From an uncultured Ruminiclostridium sp. (GTDB lineage Bacteria > Bacillota > Clostridia > Oscillospirales > Ruminococcaceae), in assembly GCA_947627695.1 (NCBI GenBank), contig CANQXF010000005.1, forward strand, positions 62,001-126,000: a stretch of DNA of 64,000 bases, written 5' to 3'. Below, in pieces: positions 60,563 through 64,000 of this stretch. Each line of letters starts with the position of its first letter. Positions within the stretch are counted from its first letter, which is position 1. Below the pieces are notes generated by a model that had not been told where the DNA came from, ran no database searches, and was given only the letters and a program-made list of their open reading frames with translations. The position numbers and the translations under genes were made by a program.

Positions 60563-60829
60563 GATTCGAGAGTTGCCGTTATAGGGATAATCGTGGAGGA
60601 CGAAAACTCCGTGGATAAGCTGAACAGCCTGCTCCACGGCTACGGAAAGTATATCGTGGGGAGAATGGGTATTCCCTACCGCAGTCGGGGAATAAATATC
60701 ATAAGTATAGTTATCGATGCGCCGCAGGACGTTATCAGCGCCCTGTCGGGGAAGATAGGCGCATTGAAGGGCGTCAGCGCAAAGGCCGCCTATTCCGCCG
60801 TGAAAACAGGAGAAAACGATGCAGGATAA
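60560..60829 (+). CDS. TM1266-like putative regulator of the [FeFe]-hydrogenase system
   Basis: An 89-residue ACT-like/NikR-C-like domain protein. It fits the small family encoded beside hydE, hydF and hydG and annotated as iron-only hydrogenase system regulator (VAVIGIIVEDENSVDKLN, then GRMGIPYRSRGINIISIVID). Direct evidence for regulation is limited in general. Its ATG at 60560 uses the AAAGGG ribosome site inside the leader hairpin. It overlaps hydE by eleven bases. Confidence 0.85.
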   Translation: MDSRVAVIGIIVEDENSVDKLNSLLHGYGKYIVGRMGIPYRSRGINIISIVIDAPQDVISALSGKIGALKGVSAKAAYSAVKTGENDAG

Positions 60830-61859
60830 GCTGATACAAAAGCTGTACGATAATGCCGATCTGTCCGCAGAGGAGCTGAAAGTGCTGATAGAAAACCGCA
60901 GTGACGAGGACTTTAAGCTGCTCAGCGGCTTTGCAAGAAAAAGATGCGAGGAAAGCTACGGGGACAGGGTGTTCACACGAGGGCTTATTGAGTTTTCCTC
61001 CTGCTGTAAGAACGACTGCCTTTACTGCGGGCTGAGAAGGAGCAACAAAAATGCGGAGCGTTACAGGCTGACGGAAGATGAAATCCTTTCCTGCTGTGAC
61101 AGCGGGTATGAGCTGGGCTTTCGCACCTTCGTACTGCAAGGCGGGGAGGACGCGCATTTTACCGACGATATTTTCTGCAATATAATAAAAAAGATAAAGG
61201 AAAAATATCCCGACTGCGCCGTTACGCTGTCCCTTGGAGAGAGGAGCAGGGACAGTTTTCAGCGGCTGTTTGACGCGGGGGCGGACAGGTATCTGTTAAG
61301 GCACGAGACCGCCGACAAGGAGCATTATTCCAAGCTTCACCCGACTGAGATGTCTTTTGATGATCGTATGCGCTGTCTGAAAGATCTGAAAGAGATAGGT
61401 TATCAGGTGGGGTGCGGGTTTATGGTGGGCTCGCCCTATCAGACTGTGGACTGTCTTGTAAAGGACCTGCGGTTCATCAAGGAGTTTCAGCCGCATATGG
61501 TGGGGATAGGTCCGTTTATACGGCACAAGGACACGCCATTTCATGATAAACCTGACGGAACGCTGGAGCTGACGCTGTTTTTGCTGTCGGTGATAAGGCT
61601 GTTATTGCCTAAGGTTTTATTGCCCGCTACAACGGCGCTGGGAACGATAAGTCCCAACGGACGGGAGCAGGGGCTTATGGCGGGAGCTAATGTTGTTATG
61701 CCCAATCTTTCCCCTGTCAGCGTAAGAAAAAAATATCTGCTGTATGACAACAAGATATGCACGGGCGAGGAGGCCGCAGAGTGCAGAGGCTGTCTGCAAA
61801 GGAGAGTTGAAAGCGTAGGCAGGCGGCTGGTGTGCGAGAGGGGAGATTATGGGAGCTGA
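60819..61859 (+). CDS. hydE: [FeFe]-hydrogenase H-cluster maturase HydE (radical SAM)
   Basis: HydE acts in making the dithiolate-containing diiron unit of the H-cluster; recent work places it after HydG. The 346-residue radical SAM protein has the cluster motif CKNDCLYC with Cys63, Cys67 and Cys70 in the TIM barrel, and a C-terminal cysteine pair in CRGCLQRR. It is coupled to the TM1266-like gene. HydF and hydrogenase genes are not in the window, and hydG is two genes downstream. Confidence 0.95.
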   Translation: MQDKLIQKLYDNADLSAEELKVLIENRSDEDFKLLSGFARKRCEESYGDRVFTRGLIEFSSCCKNDCLYCGLRRSNKNAERYRLTEDEILSCCDSGYELGFRTFVLQGGEDAHFTDDIFCNIIKKIKEKYPDCAVTLSLGERSRDSFQRLFDAGADRYLLRHETADKEHYSKLHPTEMSFDDRMRCLKDLKEIGYQVGCGFMVGSPYQTVDCLVKDLRFIKEFQPHMVGIGPFIRHKDTPFHDKPDGTLELTLFLLSVIRLLLPKVLLPATTALGTISPNGREQGLMAGANVVMPNLSPVSVRKKYLLYDNKICTGEEAAECRGCLQRRVESVGRRLVCERGDYGS

Positions 61860-61933
61860 TCGAAACTATCAGGTCTTTTGCGGCGGCGCAGATAAAGCGA
61901 GGTATAACTAAATGAAAGTAGGAGTAATTTCAA

Positions 61934-62527
61934 ATGGAAAAACAGAAGGTAACAATTCAACCGCTTCGCCCTGAACTATGCGAGGATTGGCTCGGTTTTT
62001 TTGAAAAAATTGCGTTTGGCGATCATGTGGAGTGGGCATCTTGCTATTGTCTCGAGGGGCATTTGGATTCAGAAACTAACGATAAATTGGCAGATCCAAG
62101 AAAGCGCAGAGAAAAAGCTGTTGAATTAATTAAAACGGGTGAAATGCAAGGGTATCTTGCTTACTCAGATAATATGGTTATCGGTTGGTGCAACACCAAT
62201 GACCGAAAAAATTACAAATACATTACCGAAATGTTTCAGAAAATCGGTTATCAGACAGATGATAAGGCAGACGCAAAGATAAAGTCTGTTTATTGCTTTT
62301 TAATCGCTCCTGAATATCGAGGTAAAGGAGTCGCTCAAAGTCTGCTTAAACGTGTATGTGAAGACGCGGCACAGGACGGATATTCCTGCGTAGAGGCATA
62401 TCCGTTTTCAGATAAAAAGTTTGAGTATCAGTATCACGGAACTTCCGATATGTATGAGAGAAACGGCTTTTTTCAAATTGCAGATTTGAATTATGTGAAA
62501 GTTATGCGAAAAAATTTATTTTGCTGA
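61934..62527 (+). CDS. GNAT-family acetyltransferase inserted between hydE and hydG
   Basis: A 197-residue acetyltransferase with the acetyl-CoA motif LIAPEYRGKGVAQSLLK and a distal GTSDMYERNGFF segment. The DNA is noticeably more A/T-rich than hydE and hydG on either side. The ribosome site is weak-to-moderate (AGTAGGAGT). Its function is unknown and its place in a hydrogenase-maturation operon looks accidental. The hydE-to-GNAT gap is 74 bases. Confidence 0.82.
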   Translation: MEKQKVTIQPLRPELCEDWLGFFEKIAFGDHVEWASCYCLEGHLDSETNDKLADPRKRREKAVELIKTGEMQGYLAYSDNMVIGWCNTNDRKNYKYITEMFQKIGYQTDDKADAKIKSVYCFLIAPEYRGKGVAQSLLKRVCEDAAQDGYSCVEAYPFSDKKFEYQYHGTSDMYERNGFFQIADLNYVKVMRKNLFC

Positions 62528-62609
62528 TAAATTCCAATTTATCACAGAAAACATTTTGCAAAAAAATTAAATATACTTTACAAAAATATAAGGAAAAGGA
62601 GAAAAAACA

Positions 62610-64000
62610 ATGTACGACCCCAAATCAATGAAGGCTGAGGAATTCATCAGCGACGAGGAGATAAGAGAGACCCTTGACTACGCCGAGAAAAACAAGGATA
62701 ACCTTGAGCTTATCGACAGCATTATCGAAAAGGCAAAGCTGAGAAAGGGACTTTCACACAGAGAAGCCTCAGTCCTGCTCGCCTGCGAGAACGAAGAAAA
62801 AATTCAGGAGGTCTACGACCTGGCGGAGCAGATAAAGAAGGATTTCTACGGGAACAGGATAGTTATGTTTGCGCCGCTGTATTTGTCAAACTACTGCGTG
62901 AACGGCTGTCTTTACTGCCCCTATCATCTCAAGAACAAGCACATTCCCCGCAAAAAGCTGACTCAGGAGGAGATAAAAAACGAGGTCATCGCTTTGCAGG
63001 ATATGGGTCACAAGCGCCTTGCGATAGAGGCGGGGGAGGACCCTATCAACAATCCTATCGAGTACATTCTGGAATGCATAAACACCATTTACAGCATAAA
63101 GCATAAAAACGGCGCGATCAGGCGTGTAAACGTGAATATCGCCGCCACCACCGTTGAGAATTACAGAAAGCTCCACGAGGCGGGGATAGGAACGTACATT
63201 CTGTTTCAGGAAACGTATCACAAGGAAAGCTACGAGCGTCTGCACCCAACGGGTCCAAAGCACAACTACGCTTACCACACCGAGGCGATGGACAGAGCTA
63301 TGGAGGGCGGAATCGACGACGTGGGACTGGGCGTTTTGTTCGGGCTGGAGCTGTACAAGTATGAATTTGCGGGACTGCTTATGCACGCAGAGCATCTTGA
63401 AGCGGTCCACGGCGTAGGTCCTCACACAATAAGCGTTCCCAGAGTTAAGCACGCCGATGACATTGACCCTGACGAATTCGACAACGGTATCAGCGACGAT
63501 ACTTTCGCAAAGATATGCGCTTGTATCAGAGTGGCTGTTCCCTATACGGGAATGATAATTTCCACCCGCGAGAGCAAGGCGGTGAGGGAAAAGGTGATAC
63601 GCCTGGGCGTTTCGCAGATAAGCGGCGGCTCAAAGACGAGCGTTGGCGGCTACTACGAGCCTGAGCCTGAGGAGGAGAGCAGCGAGCAGTTCGACGTTTC
63701 CGACAAGAGAACATTGGACGAGGTGGTAAGGTGGCTTATGGAGATAGGCTACATTCCCAGCTTCTGCACCGCCTGCTACCGTGAGGGCAGAACGGGCGAC
63801 CGCTTTATGAGCCTTTGCAAAAGCGGGCAGATACAAAACTGCTGTCACCCCAATGCGCTGATGACGCTGAAGGAATACCTGGTGGACTACGCAAGCCCCG
63901 AAACAAGAGCGATAGGCGAAAAGCTGATCGAAAAAGAGCTGGATAATATCCCTAAGGAAAAGGTAAGGCAGATAGCTAAGGAGTACCTTGAGTCCATTGA
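62610..64000 (+). CDS. hydG: [FeFe]-hydrogenase maturase HydG (radical SAM tyrosine lyase), 3' end cut by window
   Basis: HydG cleaves tyrosine to produce the CO and CN ligands of the H-cluster. The radical SAM cluster motif CVNGCLYC lies at Cys96, Cys100 and Cys103. Near the visible end, SFCTACYREGRTGDRF and GQIQNCCHP supply the cysteines of the second, auxiliary cluster. The ATG at 62610 follows AAGGAG. Only the last few codons should be missing at base 64000. The gene lies in the same direction as hydE, after the inserted GNAT gene. Confidence 0.95.
   Translation, partial: MYDPKSMKAEEFISDEEIRETLDYAEKNKDNLELIDSIIEKAKLRKGLSHREASVLLACENEEKIQEVYDLAEQIKKDFYGNRIVMFAPLYLSNYCVNGCLYCPYHLKNKHIPRKKLTQEEIKNEVIALQDMGHKRLAIEAGEDPINNPIEYILECINTIYSIKHKNGAIRRVNVNIAATTVENYRKLHEAGIGTYILFQETYHKESYERLHPTGPKHNYAYHTEAMDRAMEGGIDDVGLGVLFGLELYKYEFAGLLMHAEHLEAVHGVGPHTISVPRVKHADDIDPDEFDNGISDDTFAKICACIRVAVPYTGMIISTRESKAVREKVIRLGVSQISGGSKTSVGGYYEPEPEEESSEQFDVSDKRTLDEVVRWLMEIGYIPSFCTACYREGRTGDRFMSLCKSGQIQNCCHPNALMTLKEYLVDYASPETRAIGEKLIEKELDNIPKEKVRQIAKEYLESI

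Overview
The window looks like a chromosome segment of an anaerobic, spore-forming member of the Clostridia. An Oscillospiraceae/Ruminococcus-type gut bacterium is my inference. The evidence is the housekeeping gene order, an alpha/beta small acid-soluble spore protein, a SpoIVB protease, an anaerobic ribonucleotide reductase, [FeFe]-hydrogenase maturases and a FucO-like reductase. Most promoters are plain TTGACA/17/TATAAT sigma-A types.

Layout. 1-9.7 kb (minus): a remA-gmk-priA-def-fmt-peptidase-rsmB-rlmN-prpC-prkC operon from a promoter at 9721-9749; the kinase runs off the left edge. 9.75-12.8 kb (minus): mntP, tgt, a metallophosphoesterase and a NUDIX gene with its middle deleted. 12.9-16.4 kb: mscL, a GNAT gene, and a metal-efflux operon (ArsR regulator, HMA chaperone, P-type ATPase) with an operator over its promoter. 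16.6-26.2 kb: spore protein, GH59-like glycosidase, zinc-ribbon and PIG-L proteins, nrdD (apparently missing its glycyl-radical end), cytidine deaminase, and SGNH hydrolase/DUF4358. 26.3-31.8 kb: tRNA-Arg, a tandem structured repeat, gapA, then uvrC-rsmD-coaD. 31.9-41 kb: metal-binding protein, Rrf2 regulator with cysK, VWA protein, HAD phosphatases, spoIVB, thiN, a HAD fusion and a ComEA-like protein.

The accessory part is 41-54.7 kb. It holds decayed gene fragments, a sigma/anti-sigma/ABC-transporter operon, and a type I-C-like interference operon (cas5-cas8c-cas7-cas3) without cas1, cas2, cas4 or a CRISPR array. The cas operon lies between two identical 52-bp direct repeats. Beyond it are an orphan immunity-like gene and a broken toxin tail abutting tRNA-Leu. 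54.8-64 kb: a collagen-like surface/spore protein, fucO, a glycosyltransferase, a Ca2+/Na+ exchanger, and a hydrogenase-maturation operon (TM1266-like regulator, hydE, GNAT, hydG, cut by the right edge).

Best candidates for something undescribed are: (1) a repeat of about 170 bp, three tandem copies after tRNA-Arg and one distant inverted copy at 53.7 kb, folding into a terminator hairpin plus a two-hairpin junction, with compensatory base changes between copies; (2) a 130-nt leader before the hydrogenase-maturation operon in which two identical 10-nt segments compete for one partner and the second contains the ribosome binding site; (3) the interference-only cas operon between direct repeats. 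All calls come from reading the sequence by eye; no searches were run.
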